Shown: positions 38,101 to 46,669 of the stretch, piece by piece
Position numbering within the stretch: position 1 is the first letter of the stretch
Layout of the letters: the number at the start of each line of letters is the position of its first letter
Source of the DNA: Eriocheir sinensis
Taxonomy: Eukaryota > Arthropoda > Malacostraca > Decapoda > Varunidae
Reading direction: 5' to 3'
DNA: 64,000 nt
Assembly (NCBI RefSeq): GCF_024679095.1
Contig: NC_066529.1
Coordinates: 5,810,866 to 5,874,865 of the forward strand
Made by a program: the position numbers and the translations under genes
The notes under the pieces: model-generated
What the model was told of the DNA's origin: nothing
Database searches by the model: none
Seen by the model: only the letters and a program-made list of their open reading frames with translations

Positions 38101-40243
38101 GGCAAATTACTAGGTTCTGAGGCTTAAAGAACTATACAATTAAGCAGCAATAGGTTCCTCCTTTAATGCCATTTGGATACTATTCTTAGTATCAATAGGT
38201 TACTATTTTAGAGGCTAAGTTCAAGTGGGTTTGTTAGTTTAATGGGGTAATATGGAGATGAACATAGCCTCCTCTGCCACCATTGACAACAATGCCGCTG
38301 GGCGAAAAGCATCACATGTATTTATCATAAACAAAGTTAATAGATCTAACAAAACTAAATTAACTTCGTCTTACCTGACCAAACCCCCAGCTGTCGAAAT
38401 ACAATGAACTAAACTGCACTCGTAAACTTTATACATCAATGTTTGAAGTTTCTTTAGTTTTCCGAAGCTATTAATTACTGCACTGCAATCAGAAAAATAA
38501 AGTATGGCACAAAGTAAGTATTTGCCTCAAGCGAGATGACTATCCTTATTTACACATCAGCCGCTTAAGGAAACACAGCATGGAAAGATGCAGATTCATT
38601 GGTGAAATGCTTTGCTCTTTTCAAATGGGTGTAAATCTGGAGTTGCAACAAGAGGAGGCACCAAAAACAGGGGCACTTGTGCAGGACCAACCCAGTAACC
38701 AAGAAAGAAATTAATGCAAGCTGAGGCGTGAGACTGAAAAATGAACAAACAGTACCGAGAAAATGACACGGCAATGAAATCCAGTGTCCTAAGGCAAGGA
38801 GAAGGCAAGAGGACAAGAACAGGGGCAGATGACAACCCAGTGACTCAGCAAGCAGGAAACAAATGCATACAAACTGCTATGGATGACTAATGCAGGGGAC
38901 AACCCACAGGACAAAGGAAATCAATGCAAACTGATATCCCAAAATAGAGGCAACAGGACAGGGATAGATATGGGCAGATTACAACCAAATAAATAGGAAA
39001 GATATGCAAGCAAGCAGTAATGGATGACTAATGATAGCTAATACATGGATGAAAGACACTAATAACACAACAATTAGATGAAAAACAATGTCCCTGGATG
39101 GAAATAAGGAGGAAGGAGGACAGGAACATGGGCTAAGCAAATAAATAGGAAAGATATGCAAACAAGATGTAATGGAAGGCTAATGATGATGACTATGATA
39201 TATAACAGGGATAAAACACACAAATAACACAATAATCACATACAAAAGTGTCCCTAGACGGAGATAAGAAGGAAAGATTATGCATGGATGCTGTAATGGA
39301 AGGCTAATAATGACTAATAGTGGTGAGATACACAAACAACACAACAACTAGATGCAAAATAGCATCCCTAGATGAAGATAAGAAAGGGAGGAGGAGGAAG
39401 ATGGAAATAGGAAAGACATGCAAGCAAGCTGTAAAGGATGACAAATAATGACTCATAACTGTACAAAATAACACAACAACCACATGGAAATAAGGAAAAA
39501 AAGAGGAAAGGGACAAGGACACGAGAGAGGATGGAGAGATAAGGGAGGAGGAGGAGGAGGAGGAAGAGGAGGAATAAAGAAATAGGAAAGATATGCAAAG
39601 AAGAAGAAATATACAAAATAACACAACCACAAGGAAAAAAGGAGGACAGGGACAAGGACACGAGAGGAGTGTGTGGGGGGGGGGGAGGGAGGAGGAGAAC
39701 ATAAGAACATAAGAACATAAGAGGAAGAGGAGGAATAAGGAAATAGGAAAGATATGCAAACAATAACTAACAAATGCACAAAACAACACAACCACCACAT
39801 GGAAATAAGGATAAAAGGAGAGGGACAAGGACACGAGAGAGGAGAGGGGAGGGGGAGGGAAGGGGAGGAAGGGGGGGAGGTCCTACGAGTCCTATACCTC
39901 AAGTGTGCAGATAAGGAAGGAATAATGACTAATAAAGGAACAAAATAACAAGAACCACATGGGAATATGGATAAAAGGAGAAGGACAAGGACACGAGAGG
40001 AGGGGGAGGGGGTGTCCTACGGGGGAGTCCTACGGGGAAGTCCTATACCTCAAGGGTGCGGATCTCCTGCTGGGTGAGCTGGGCGGAGGTGGCACACTGG
40101 GACCTCAGCCTCTCCAAGTGCTCTGCCTGGGACGCGATGAACTGGTTGAGGTTCTGGCAGGTCTCCAGAGCCCGCGAGATGGAGTCCTGCACGCCCACCT
40201 CCACGCCCACGCCCACCTCCAGCCCGCCTCCGCACGCCCACAT
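23428..40243 (-). CDS. ksr: Kinase suppressor of Ras (KSR), complete 17-exon gene
   Basis: KSR is a Raf-related pseudokinase scaffold that brings Raf, MEK and ERK together at the membrane during Ras signalling. Seventeen exons with matching phases join to 2,976 nt (991 residues plus stop), close to animal KSR length (human KSR1 is about 920). Domains in order: N-terminal CA1 region (about 1-165) with TQQEIRTLE; Ser/Pro-rich CA3-like region (162-440); atypical C1 zinc-binding domain (451-497); an FHFP ERK-docking motif (590-593); and a kinase-like domain (about 694-985) with a Gly-rich loop GRGRFG, VAIK lysine 727, HKDLKSKN in place of HRD, and DFG at 839-841. Exons (high to low): 40049-40243, 35978-36121, 35323-35467, 34409-34837, 34030-34180, 32063-32283, 30845-30982, 30522-30625, 29810-29953, 29289-29397, 27950-28112, 27086-27380, 26729-26914, 26286-26419, 26027-26161, 25729-25858, 23428-23580. 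The start is the ATG at 40241-40243, which gives a KSR-like N-terminus. Confidence 0.95.
23755..24600 (+). pseudogene. Decayed CR1-like LINE reverse transcriptase fragment
   Basis: Lies in KSR intron 16, opposite strand. With frame breaks the sequence reads [50 protein letters not shown] and [10 protein letters not shown], matching the C-terminal third of CR1-type reverse transcriptases. The tail (CATAGGCCATCTGGCAGC) resembles the end of the 51840-52870 element. Many stops; inactive. Confidence 0.75.
25419..25670. repeat. 35-bp minisatellite, seven copies
   Basis: The unit begins GTACAGCCAGCAGAAACAGA and continues CAGAAGAGGAGCACT. Copies are nearly identical; one has a 2-bp insertion (GATATAGAAG). 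The array lies in KSR intron 16, about 60 bp downstream of the exon 16 donor. Because 35 is not a multiple of three and no stop occurs, it is open in several frames. Confidence 0.95.
25729..25858 (-). CDS. ksr: KSR exon 16 (kinase C-lobe)
   Basis: The exon encodes [20 protein letters not shown] and [13 protein letters not shown]. It ends in phase 0 at a GTACGT donor. A 35-bp minisatellite starts about 60 bp into the following intron. Confidence 0.94.
26027..26161 (-). CDS. ksr: KSR exon 15 (activation segment end)
   Basis: The exon encodes [13 protein letters not shown], where SPE stands in for the usual APE, then [13 protein letters not shown]. This matches the KSR signature DWLCYLAPE. Donor GTAAGT. 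Confidence 0.94.
26286..26419 (-). CDS. ksr: KSR exon 14 (HKD catalytic loop and DFG)
   Basis: The exon encodes [19 protein letters not shown] and [14 protein letters not shown] replaces the HRD of active kinases, as is typical of KSR, while the DFG aspartate is kept (residue 839). Confidence 0.95.
26729..26914 (-). CDS. ksr: KSR exon 13 (kinase domain, helix C to hinge)
   Basis: 62 codons, phase 0. The peptide contains [20 protein letters not shown] and [12 protein letters not shown]. The RKTRH string matches the Raf-family side-to-side dimer interface (Arg509 in human BRAF), which KSR uses to activate Raf. Confidence 0.94.
27086..27380 (-). CDS. ksr: KSR exon 12 (kinase N-lobe: P-loop and VAIK lysine)
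   Basis: The exon encodes [20 protein letters not shown], then the Gly-rich loop [11 protein letters not shown] and [10 protein letters not shown]. The lysine of the VAIK motif is present (residue 727); vertebrate KSR proteins have arginine there. Acceptor ttacaccag; donor GTGAGT. Confidence 0.94.
27950..28112 (-). CDS. ksr: KSR exon 11 (linker before kinase domain)
   Basis: The exon encodes [20 protein letters not shown] and a Ser/Thr-rich tail ending [12 protein letters not shown]. Together with exon 10 it gives the FxFP-D-[IV]-S context seen in KSR. Donor GTGAGT. Confidence 0.88.
29289..29397 (-). CDS. ksr: KSR exon 10 (ERK-docking FHFP motif)
   Basis: The exon encodes a Ser/Thr/Pro-rich run ending in AFHFP. 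FxFP is the known ERK-docking motif of KSR, and the Ser/Pro run before it resembles vertebrate KSR. The exon ends one base into the next codon. Confidence 0.9.
29810..29953 (-). CDS. ksr: KSR exon 9 (linker)
   Basis: 48 codons, phase 0 at both ends. The peptide is a Gly/Ser/Pro-rich linker (for example [10 protein letters not shown] and [16 protein letters not shown]). Acceptor tatttgcag; donor GTGAGG. Confidence 0.88.
30030..30400. mobile_element. Rearranged SINE family A copy in KSR intron 8
   Basis: The tRNA-like head is in minus orientation at about 30035-30110 (B box reverse GAATTCGATCCCAG). A body segment in plus orientation lies at about 30185-30400 (GGTAAACTGTGGTAACCC). Head and body are inverted relative to each other. 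Confidence 0.55.
30522..30625 (-). CDS. ksr: KSR exon 8 (second half of C1 domain)
   Basis: The exon encodes [18 protein letters not shown] followed by PPSC, the remaining Cys/His zinc ligands. C1 domains of KSR help membrane targeting. It ends in phase 0 at GTGAGT. Confidence 0.93.
30845..30982 (-). CDS. ksr: KSR exon 7 (first half of C1 domain)
   Basis: The exon encodes [18 protein letters not shown] and then [15 protein letters not shown], the first His and Cys zinc ligands of the atypical C1 domain. Acceptor gcatttcag; donor GTAAGA. Confidence 0.92.
32063..32283 (-). CDS. ksr: KSR exon 6 (linker; two in-frame acceptors)
   Basis: The exon encodes a linker starting [16 protein letters not shown]. 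Two acceptors keep the frame: ggtggcag before 32283, and ttgctgag before 32316, which adds 11 residues ([11 protein letters not shown]). The longer form looks coding because it is basic and aromatic rather than repetitive, so both may be used. Donor GTAAGT. Confidence 0.82.
32400..34020. other. KSR intron 5, nothing recognised
   Basis: AT-rich intron sequence. No repeat family or exon was recognised. Confidence 0.5.
34030..34180 (-). CDS. ksr: KSR exon 5 (Pro-rich linker)
   Basis: 151 nt encoding [19 protein letters not shown] and a Ser/His-rich tail. The acceptor is ttgactcag and the donor GTGAGT. It ends two bases into a codon, completed by the first base of exon 6. Confidence 0.87.
34409..34837 (-). 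CDS. ksr: KSR exon 4 (Ser/Pro-rich linker, CA3-like)
   Basis: The largest exon, 429 nt. It encodes a Ser/Thr/Pro/Gly-rich, probably disordered linker with many SP and TP sites (for example SPPPTY, and [13 protein letters not shown] at its end). Such sites in KSR are phosphorylated by ERK or bound by 14-3-3; that role is family knowledge, not shown here. It ends in phase 1 at a GTATAA donor. Confidence 0.88.
34934..35152. repeat. (TCTA)n-(CT)n compound microsatellite
   Basis: CTAT/TCTA tetranucleotides at about 34934-35078, then (CT)n at 35080-35152, in KSR intron 3. It is the only long CT array between 16 and 50 kb. Confidence 0.95.
35323..35467 (-). CDS. ksr: KSR exon 3 (CA1 region, GC donor)
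   Basis: The peptide contains [15 protein letters not shown] and [14 protein letters not shown], the end of CA1. The frame runs into the next exon only if the intron starts with GC (ACACAG then gcaagt), giving phase 1. Nearby GT donors give the wrong phase, so a GC-AG intron is the best reading. Confidence 0.88.
35978..36121 (-). CDS. ksr: KSR exon 2 (CA1 region)
   Basis: 48 codons, phase 0 at both ends, GTAAGT donor. The peptide begins [10 protein letters not shown] and contains [12 protein letters not shown], matching the coiled-coil/SAM-like CA1 region that in KSR helps bind BRAF. Confidence 0.9.
37662..37920 (+). mobile_element. tRNA-derived SINE, family A
   Basis: The head has GATGCAGTGGTTAGC and a B box GGGTTTGAATCCC (about 37711-37723). 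The body has GGGAAACCTGGGGAAATGAA and GTGTCCCAGATTGATGAG. Lies in KSR intron 1. Confidence 0.72.
38580..40048. repeat. About 150-bp minisatellite abutting KSR exon 1
   Basis: About nine diverged units fill the start of KSR intron 1. Shared strings include AAATAGGAAAGATATGCAA, ACAAAATAACACAACAACC and GGGACAAGGACACGAGAG. The unit next to exon 1 also contains a copy of the exon 1 end and its splice donor (39890-39912 compared with 40041-40063). A (GAACATAA)n-type run at 39698-39722 resembles CR1 3' tails. Confidence 0.8.
40049..40243 (-). CDS. ksr: KSR exon 1 (start codon, CA1 region)
   Basis: This exon encodes 65 residues starting MWACGGG and ending [10 protein letters not shown], a hallmark of the KSR N-terminus. 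It ends in phase 0 at a GTATAG donor. The first 18 or so residues are Gly/Val-rich and low in complexity. A second ATG in another frame lies a few bases upstream but does not give the KSR sequence. Confidence 0.92.
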
Positions 40244-40480
40244 GCCTCACGCCTCGCCACGCCTTCAGATGCCTCGATTAAGTCTGGTGTGCGTGGTGGG
40301 TGTCATGCTGAGGGGGCACCACCAACACCACCACCACCGCAGAACCGCCGCCGCCATCACCGCCTCCTCCACCTCCACTCTGTGCCTCACCTCCTCCACC
40401 AGTCCACCTCCACCCAGGCTCACCCTCTCCCTCCCTCTCTCTCTCCCTCCTGTCTGTGTTCCTCTCCCTCCTTCTAGCCT
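40244..40480 (-). promoter_or_regulatory. ksr: KSR upstream region, CAC/CCT-rich
   Basis: Sequence just upstream of the KSR start codon; probably 5' UTR or promoter. It is GC-rich with CAC and CCT runs. No TATA box or clear upstream exon was seen. Confidence 0.35.
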
Positions 40481-40484
40481 TTCC

Positions 40485-41035
40485 GGGTAGTTAGAAATAT
40501 GAGTGGTTGTTTTTAGTCCTCAAATGGTATATCTAGAAGAGTGAAATGTTTGGATTTTTATATGGATGCCTCTGTCAGTTCTTTATCCCGTGCATTTATC
40601 TCCTTCTTCCTCGCCTTTCCCAATAGATAGAAATATGAGTAGCCTATTTTTATCCTCAAATGGTAAATCTAGAGTGGAATTGTTTTTATATGCATGGCCT
40701 CCCAGCTTTCGACGCTTCCTTCTACCTCGCCCTTCCTAATGGATAGAAATGTGAGTAGCTATTTTTTTTAAGCCTCAAATGGTAAATCTAGAGAATGTTT
40801 GGATTTTTATATGAATCCCTTTATTCCATTTGCCTCGACCACCACCAGCAGCCTCGATCTCCTCCCTCTTCCCCTCCTTCCCTGCTTTTTCTCCCTCTCC
40901 CTCGACTTTCTTAATAGATAGAAATACGACGATTATATGAGTAGCTTTTTTAATTCCCCAAATGGTATATCCAACGTGAAATAATTGTTTTTTTTATAAG
41001 GATCCCTTTATTCCCTTATCGACGCTTTCATCAGT
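40485..41035. repeat. Fourfold tandem repeat between KSR and ALG14
   Basis: Four copies (near 40488, 40622, 40740 and 40913) share TAGATAGAAATATGAGTAGC and CCTCAAATGGTAAATCTAGA, followed by a GGATTTTTATATG-like string. Spacing is 115-172 bp. Confidence 0.85.
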
Positions 41036-42060
41036 CACACTCCTTTTACACAATCACCACCTGCTATTTCCTCATCATTAAATATAATTGTTGTTTTTTT
41101 AATCATCACACACTAAATATATCGAGAAATGCTGCTATTTTCAGGATGCCGTTAGTTCATTCAGTCTCCCCCCTCTTCCACTTCCTCTTCCTTCCATGTT
41201 ATCTCTCATATTACTTGTAACCCATCTGTTATAATGTTCTAACTTCAAATTTATGGTTTATTAGCCATATGGACATAAATTTGGGTTCAAGTACTGATTT
41301 TTGTGTTGTAATGGGAAGGGCTCCTTCACAGAAAACGGAATATTTATAGCACTAACTCTAGTAATGCCGGAAGGGAGCTAGACACCATTCTTGTAAGCAC
41401 ACGTTGGAGGAGCCTCCAGAGCTGCAGTGTTTTCCGGAGTGCAGAGTTATTTGTAAATTATCATAGGCTTGTTGTTGCAACACCCAGGCTTAATTTTAGG
41501 TTCAGAAGAATCTCTAGTTGATAGCCTGCTGTGTTTAATTTCAGGAGGTTGATTTTTTTTTTTTTTTTATGTAGTGACAGTCTCACCCGAGATCAAGGGG
41601 TAATTTTTCGACAGGAGACAAATGGAAAATATCGAGAAGAGTCGAGCTGCCAAGCTTGCTGAACAGGGACCATTATAGGGCGCTGTCTATAAAATATTCA
41701 CATCACTAGGAAGCTGGAAAGGAAGTTTATTGCAAAACAGTGAGGATGGACGCACGCTGGAGAAAACTTCCTGAAATGTGCCACGCTGCTCTACAAACAC
41801 TCATCAAACAAAATTTAAGATACAACAATCATCATCATCATCATCATCATCATTGCGCCGCTGCCGTACAAACCTAGCAAACAGACACACCGCAAACGTC
41901 ATTTTAGCCGCCTGCAACCCGCGGCCCAGTGTCATAACCTCCTAAAACACTGAAGAAGAGAAAGAACTATCGTGACGTTCATGGGTCAAGTGGGAGACGA
42001 GCCATAGTCCATTTTATAAACTAAGGAGTGGTGACAGTCGTATATACAGCTCCTGAACAC
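41036..42060. other. Intergenic, mostly unique
   Basis: No gene recognised. It contains a short (CAT)n at about 41829-41853. The ALG14 non-coding first exon may lie here or further right. Confidence 0.45.
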
Positions 42061-42800
42061 AGGTGAGATCTGGATCTGGATTAATAAAGCGCAGGGCTCC
42101 CGTACAGGTGCATAACGCATATTTGTTGGCTGTTGCGGGGACGGGGGAGCCGAGTGTGCAGGGGAGGGAAGTGAATCAAGTGTAATTGTTAGTGTTGGTG
42201 TGTTGTGGTGACAAGTGAGTATGTATTTGTTTTCTGAATGAGTCTATTGTACCGCAGTCTAAAATCTGTTGAGGGAGGTTGTTCCAGTCACGTATGGTGC
42301 GTGGAAAGTATGAGTGCTTGTATGCGTCAGTGTTAGTGCGATATGTTTGGTATTTATGGATGCGTGTGTTACGAGTACGTTGACTGTTTGCCTTGTGTAG
42401 GTATGTTTGTGGGTCAATGTCAATGTGAGTGTTACATAAGTGTAAGTCTGTATGCTTGTCTGCGTATGTGAAGAGGGTCCATGTTTATCTGTTGTTTGAT
42501 CGGTATTGATTTGTTCTAACCTATCAATGTTTCTGTGTGTGTAAAGATCCCACACCATGGAGCAGTATTCCAGTGTTGGTCTCACAAGTGTGTCATAAGC
42601 TAGTATGTGTTTAATGTCAGGTGTGTCCTCAGGAACCCCAGTGTTCTGTTGGCTGTGGCACTGATATGGTCTATGTGGGTGTTGAATTTCAAGTTAGTTG
42701 AGAGATGGATACCAAGGTACTTGTGTGTGTGAACTGATTCTAAATCTGAATTGTGGAGAGTGTAAGTGTGATGGATGGGGATGAGGTCCAACCCGCTTAC
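42060..42800 (-). pseudogene. Decayed Jockey/CR1-like LINE fragment
   Basis: On the minus strand, 42600-42791 reads SVHTHKYLGIHLSTNLKFNT and ATANRTLGFLRTHL; 42259-42585 reads RPTLEYCSMVWDLYTH and NIDRLEQIN; a shifted frame then gives RDWNNLPQQILDCGTIDSF. This is the C-terminal end of a non-LTR reverse transcriptase ORF with frameshifts, followed by 3' UTR-like sequence. Confidence 0.8.
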
Positions 42801-43250
42801 TTTTTCTATATATCACTCACCGCTATAACTCATCCTCTACAAAACCTTTGTTAGACATCACCTAGGATGCACTACAGGTGTGTTCACCACCCCTGAAGAA
42901 AGACATTGAGACCTAGGAGAAAATACACTGGCAAGTCACCAGCCTAGTACCTCAGTTAGAGACTTACCTCATGATGGCAGATTACACTGACTTGACCAAA
43001 CACACTTTAGAAGAAAGTAGAAAAGAGGATTCCTCTTTGAAACCCTCAAAATCTTAAATGGCACTAAGTAATTAGATAGAAGAGAATCTTATGAAGTCAT
43101 TAGAAACATGGTAATGGACACAAACTATGCATTTATTATCATTGTCATAAAAAGTTCTTGATGCACTCCTACCATTATGTACAATATAGTTGTGGTGCAT
43201 ACTCTTTTTCTTGGTTTGTGTAACTGAACTTTTTTCCTCCCATTCAGATC

Positions 43251-43535
43251 ATGATGGATATAATAGTGATACTCATTCTGGTGGCAGCTGTAGTGTTAGC
43301 AGTGGCCCGTCTGATTTATGTCCTGCACAGCATCCACCAGGGATTGCCACTAATCCTGTCTCACCACAAGACGGTAAAGACACTGGTGGTCCTTGGGTCT
43401 GGCGGCCATACTGTGGAAATGCTCAAGATGGTGGCCGCCCTCAACCCTAAGAAATATAACCCCAGAGTCTATGTGGTGGCAGACACTGACAAAATAAGCA
43501 ACAAAAAACTCTTACAAGTTGAGGAGCACTTTAAG
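43251..43535 (+). CDS. ALG14: ALG14 coding exon 1
   Basis: 95 codons: membrane anchor MMDIIVILILVAAVVLAVA, then KTLVVLGSGGHTVEMLKM and YVVADTDKISNKKLL. It ends EEHFK in phase 0 at a GTTTGA donor; without splicing the frame stops two codons later. Confidence 0.94.
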
Positions 43536-46505
43536 GTTTGATTATTTTTTAAGTTTATGGTCAACAAAAATCAAACTTCAATAATTAACCAGATATTACC
43601 ATATATGTTTGTCCATCATGTGGTACAATTATTGCTTTCTATTTTCTTGTATTTTTCTGTTTGTCAGTGTTTGTTTTATTATCATTTCATCATTGTCCTT
43701 TGTAGGGTTGCAAAGGGTGGGAAAGTTTCCAGGAATTTTCAAGGCCCAGGAAGTTTGGGAATTTTCAGGATTTTGAAATTTTTCACACAAGTATTTGTAT
43801 TAATAAACAAACCAATTTTGATTAATATAACTATTAATTAAAAAGTTTTAAGCAACAAAAATTGTATTTCCAATAGGTTGGGTCAAATTTAAGGAACTTT
43901 CAAACACATGATATCCAGACACCTATAGCATAAATTAACAAAGAAAGCCTTCACTTTGTTATACAGAAAGTCTCATTTAGTAAGGAAGAAAAGTTGAATT
44001 TTCTTAGTCAAGTCATATGGTAACTTTTTGTGGCTTTGTTAGGTTAAGTTTAGGGCATCTTCAGACACATGATAGGCGACAGCTTATGGCACAAAATGAC
44101 AAAGAATGACCTCGCTCAGTCAGTAAGGAAGCATAGATGAGTTTTTCTGAGCCAAGATGCATGGTAACTTTTTGTGATTTTGTTAGGTTTGGTTAAATTT
44201 TGGGTCTCTTCAAACACATGATAGCCAGCAACTTATGGTATCAATCAACAAAATATAACTTCACTTTGTTGTATAGAAAGTTTCATTAGTAAGGAAGCAT
44301 ATGTAAATTTTCTGAGTCGAAACATATAGTAATTGTTTGGGTTTTTTTTAGGTTAGGTTAAGTTTAGGGTATCTTCAGACACATGATAGCCAGCAACTTA
44401 TAGTAGAAATTAACAAAGAATGGCCTCACTTTGTTGTATAGAAAGTCTCATTAGTAAGGAAGCATATATGAATTTTCTGAGTCAAGACATATATGTAGTA
44501 ATGTTGGAGGTTTTGTTAGGTTAGGTTAGGTTAAGTTTAGGGTATTTTCAATCACATGATAGGCAGCACCTAATGGTATAAATCAACAAAGAATGACTTC
44601 ACTTTGTTGTTTAGAAAGTCTCATTAATAAGGAAGCATATAAGAATTTTCTGAGTCAAGACCTATAATAACTGTTTGGGGTTTTGTAAGGTTAGGTTTGG
44701 TTAATTTTAGGGTATGTTCAAACACATGATAGCTAACACCTTATGGTATAAATCAACAAAGAATGACCTCACTTTGTAGTATAAAAAATCTCATTAGTAA
44801 GGAAACATATATGAATTTTCTGAGGCAAGACCTTAAGTAACTTTTTGGGGTTTTGTAAGGTTAGGTTAGGTTAAGTTAAGTTTAGGGTATCTTCAAACAC
44901 ATAACAGCCAGAACCTTATGGTATAAATAAACAAAGAATGACCTCAATTTGTTGTGTAGAAAGTCTCATTAGTAAGAAAGCATATATGAATTTTCTGAGT
45001 CAAGACCTGTAGTAACTGTTGAGGTTTTGTTAGGTTAGGTTAGGTTAAGTTTAGGGTATCTTTAAACACATGTTTGCCAGCACCTTATGGTATAATTCAA
45101 CAAAGAATGACCTCACTTTGTTGTATAGAGTCTCATTAATAAGGAAGCTTATATGGATTTTCTGAGTCAAGACCTATAGTAACTGTTTGGGGTTTTGTTT
45201 GGTTAGGTTAGGTTAAGTTTAGGCTATCTTCAAACATATGATTGCCAGCACTTAAGGTATTAATCAACAAAGAATGACCTCACTTTGTTGTACAGAAAGT
45301 CTCATTATTAAGGAAGCATATATGAATTTTCTGAGTCAAGACCTATAGTAACTGTTTGGGGTTTTGTTAGGTTAGGTTAGGTTAACTGGAGTGCGGCATG
45401 AGCCTCTACAGCCGCTACGTAAACAATCCTGCCTGCATCACCAACAGGCTAAGGGACTCTAAAACTGAAGTCTAAGGAGGCAATAATAACCTCAGCCTAA
45501 AAAAAAAAAATAAAAAAAAGCAAAAAAAAAAAAAAAAGCCCAAAGGTGCCATAAGCAAACATATAAATTTTTCTCAATTCTTAAAGATCCTGAAAATTCC
45601 CAAAATTCCCATGTAAAGTTTCCCAGTTCAGAATTTATGGGAATTTTACAACCCTAGTCATTTCTATTCATCTATATAGTTTGATTTCATCTCATATTGC
45701 TGAAACAACAATTTTCTACTCTATTACATATTGTTCCACACATTTGTTCCTACACATAATTTCTTATCAACTTTTACTTCTTGACTTCACTCAACATGCA
45801 CTGTCTCATGTCGAGCCTGAGCATTCCTGTCCCAGGGAGAAGGGCAAGTGTATGGTGGATGTGGTGCTGCAAACTTGTAGTCTCCTTACAGCCTTGTGCA
45901 AACACTTTAATAATTAACTTGATATTAATGTATGTAAATGTCTATCATGTGGCACAATTATTGCCTTCTTTCCTTTCTCCACATCAGTTCCTGAACTGAA
46001 TTTTATTCAAACAATATTTAGGTTTGCATTTATATCATAATAATCATTTGTTTCTGCTCATCATATCTTACCTTTTTCCTTCATGGCTTCAATTTACATG
46101 TGCAGTATATTGTAAAACTGGTTTGTGTTTTCTTTCCAGGGAGAGGGTCAGTTTGTGGTGGAGGTGGTGCCACGTACTCGTGAAGTTGGCCAGTCCTGGG
46201 TCACCTCAGCCTTCACCACTTTACACGCCCTGGTAGTCAGCTTCGTCATACTGGTCCGCCACCGTCCAGCCCTCATCCTGGCCAATGGTCCAGGAACCTG
46301 TGTGCCACTTTGTGCAGGGGCTGTAATGCTGCGAGTTCTTGGAGTCACTCCCAGTCGGGTGGTGTTTGTGGAGAGCCTCTGTCGTGTGCGCTCCCTCTCA
46401 CTCTCTGGCCGAATTCTTTATCCCATAAGTGACCACTTCTTCGTCCAGTGGCCCCAGCTAACCATAAATCATCCAAGGGCACACTATAATGGACGCCTGG
46501 TGTGA
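43251..46505 (+). CDS. ALG14: ALG14, UDP-GlcNAc transferase membrane subunit
   Basis: ALG14 anchors the soluble subunit ALG13 to the cytosolic face of the ER; together they add the second GlcNAc to GlcNAc-PP-dolichol in N-glycan precursor synthesis. Two coding exons (43251-43535 and 46140-46505) join in phase 0 to 216 residues, the length of human ALG14. Visible are an N-terminal membrane anchor (about residues 4-25), the nucleotide-sugar motif VLGSGGHTVEM (47-57), NGPGTCVP (144-151) and VFVESLCRVRSLSLSG (about 168-183). An acceptor (cccattcag) ends at 43247, three bases before the ATG, so a non-coding first exon must lie upstream; it was not located. A possible poly(A) signal ATTAAA is at 46664-46669. 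The 2.6-kb intron contains a hAT-like element. The gene is divergent from KSR. Confidence 0.95.
43703..45656. mobile_element. hAT-like non-autonomous element in ALG14 intron
   Basis: Terminal inverted repeats start TAGGGTTG at the left and end CAACCCTA at the right; inner arms share GGGAATTTTCAGGAT. Flanking 8-bp strings gtcctttg and gtcatttc agree at 6 of 8 positions, as an aged hAT target-site duplication would. No transposase frame is seen. The interior is a tandem array. The hAT assignment rests on the 8-bp duplication and the terminal motif. Confidence 0.65.
43865..45395. repeat. About 165-bp tandem repeat with TTAGG motifs
   Basis: Nine units, each with a CAAACACATGATAGCCAGCA-like string, CCTCACTTTGTTGTATAG, TCATTAGTAAGGAAGCATAT and a GTTAGGTTAGGTTA-type run. 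ACACATG-like anchors lie near 43903, 44064, 44213, 44380, 44550, 44720, 44896, 45065 and 45233. Several units carry two or three TTAGG copies. Confidence 0.92.
45820..45975 (+). repeat. Exon-2-like and intron-start-like segments in ALG14 intron
   Basis: 45834-45866 resembles the first 33 bp or so of ALG14 exon 2 with its cag acceptor. 45905-45975 resembles 43575-43650 at the left end of the same intron (shared CATGTGG.ACAATTATTGC). The piece at 45870-45900 also resembles a CR1 tail, so the origin is mixed. Confidence 0.5.
46140..46505 (+). CDS. ALG14: ALG14 coding exon 2
   Basis: Acceptor gttttctttccag, then GEGQFVVEVVPRTREVGQSW, LANGPGTCVPLCAGAV, VFVESLCRVRSLSLSGRIL and DHFFVQWPQL, ending NGRLV and TGA. 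This is the whole C-terminal half of ALG14, including the glycosyltransferase-28-like C-lobe motifs. Confidence 0.95.
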   Translation, partial: GEGQFVVEVVPRTREVGQSWVTSAFTTLHALVVSFVILVRHRPALILANGPGTCVPLCAGAVMLRVLGVTPSRVVFVESLCRVRSLSLSGRILYPISDHFFVQWPQLTINHPRAHYNGRLV

Positions 46506-46663
46506 CTCCCTTATCCTAGTCCTGCACCACCTGATATTCTAGACACCCTGCATCACTCAAACCCACCTCCTCTCCACTCCCCCATACTCATCACTACATT
46601 GTTTGGTTTGTTGTTTTATACACTGTATTATTAGAATTTATTTGAAGGGAATCGTTGTGAAGC

Positions 46664-46669
46664 ATTAAA
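46664..46669 (+). terminator. ALG14: Candidate ALG14 poly(A) signal
   Basis: ATTAAA about 160 bp after the ALG14 stop codon, in an AT-rich 3' UTR. No stronger AATAAA was seen nearby. Confidence 0.45.

Noticed and set aside
43251..43541. ALG14 exon 1 as a stand-alone 96-codon gene
   Set aside because: The stop follows two codons after a GT donor, and exon 2 completes a full-length ALG14 in the same phase.
43865..45395. CRISPR-like or true telomeric array
   Set aside because: Units are about 165 bp with only two or three TTAGG copies each inside an intron; no short direct repeats with unique spacers.
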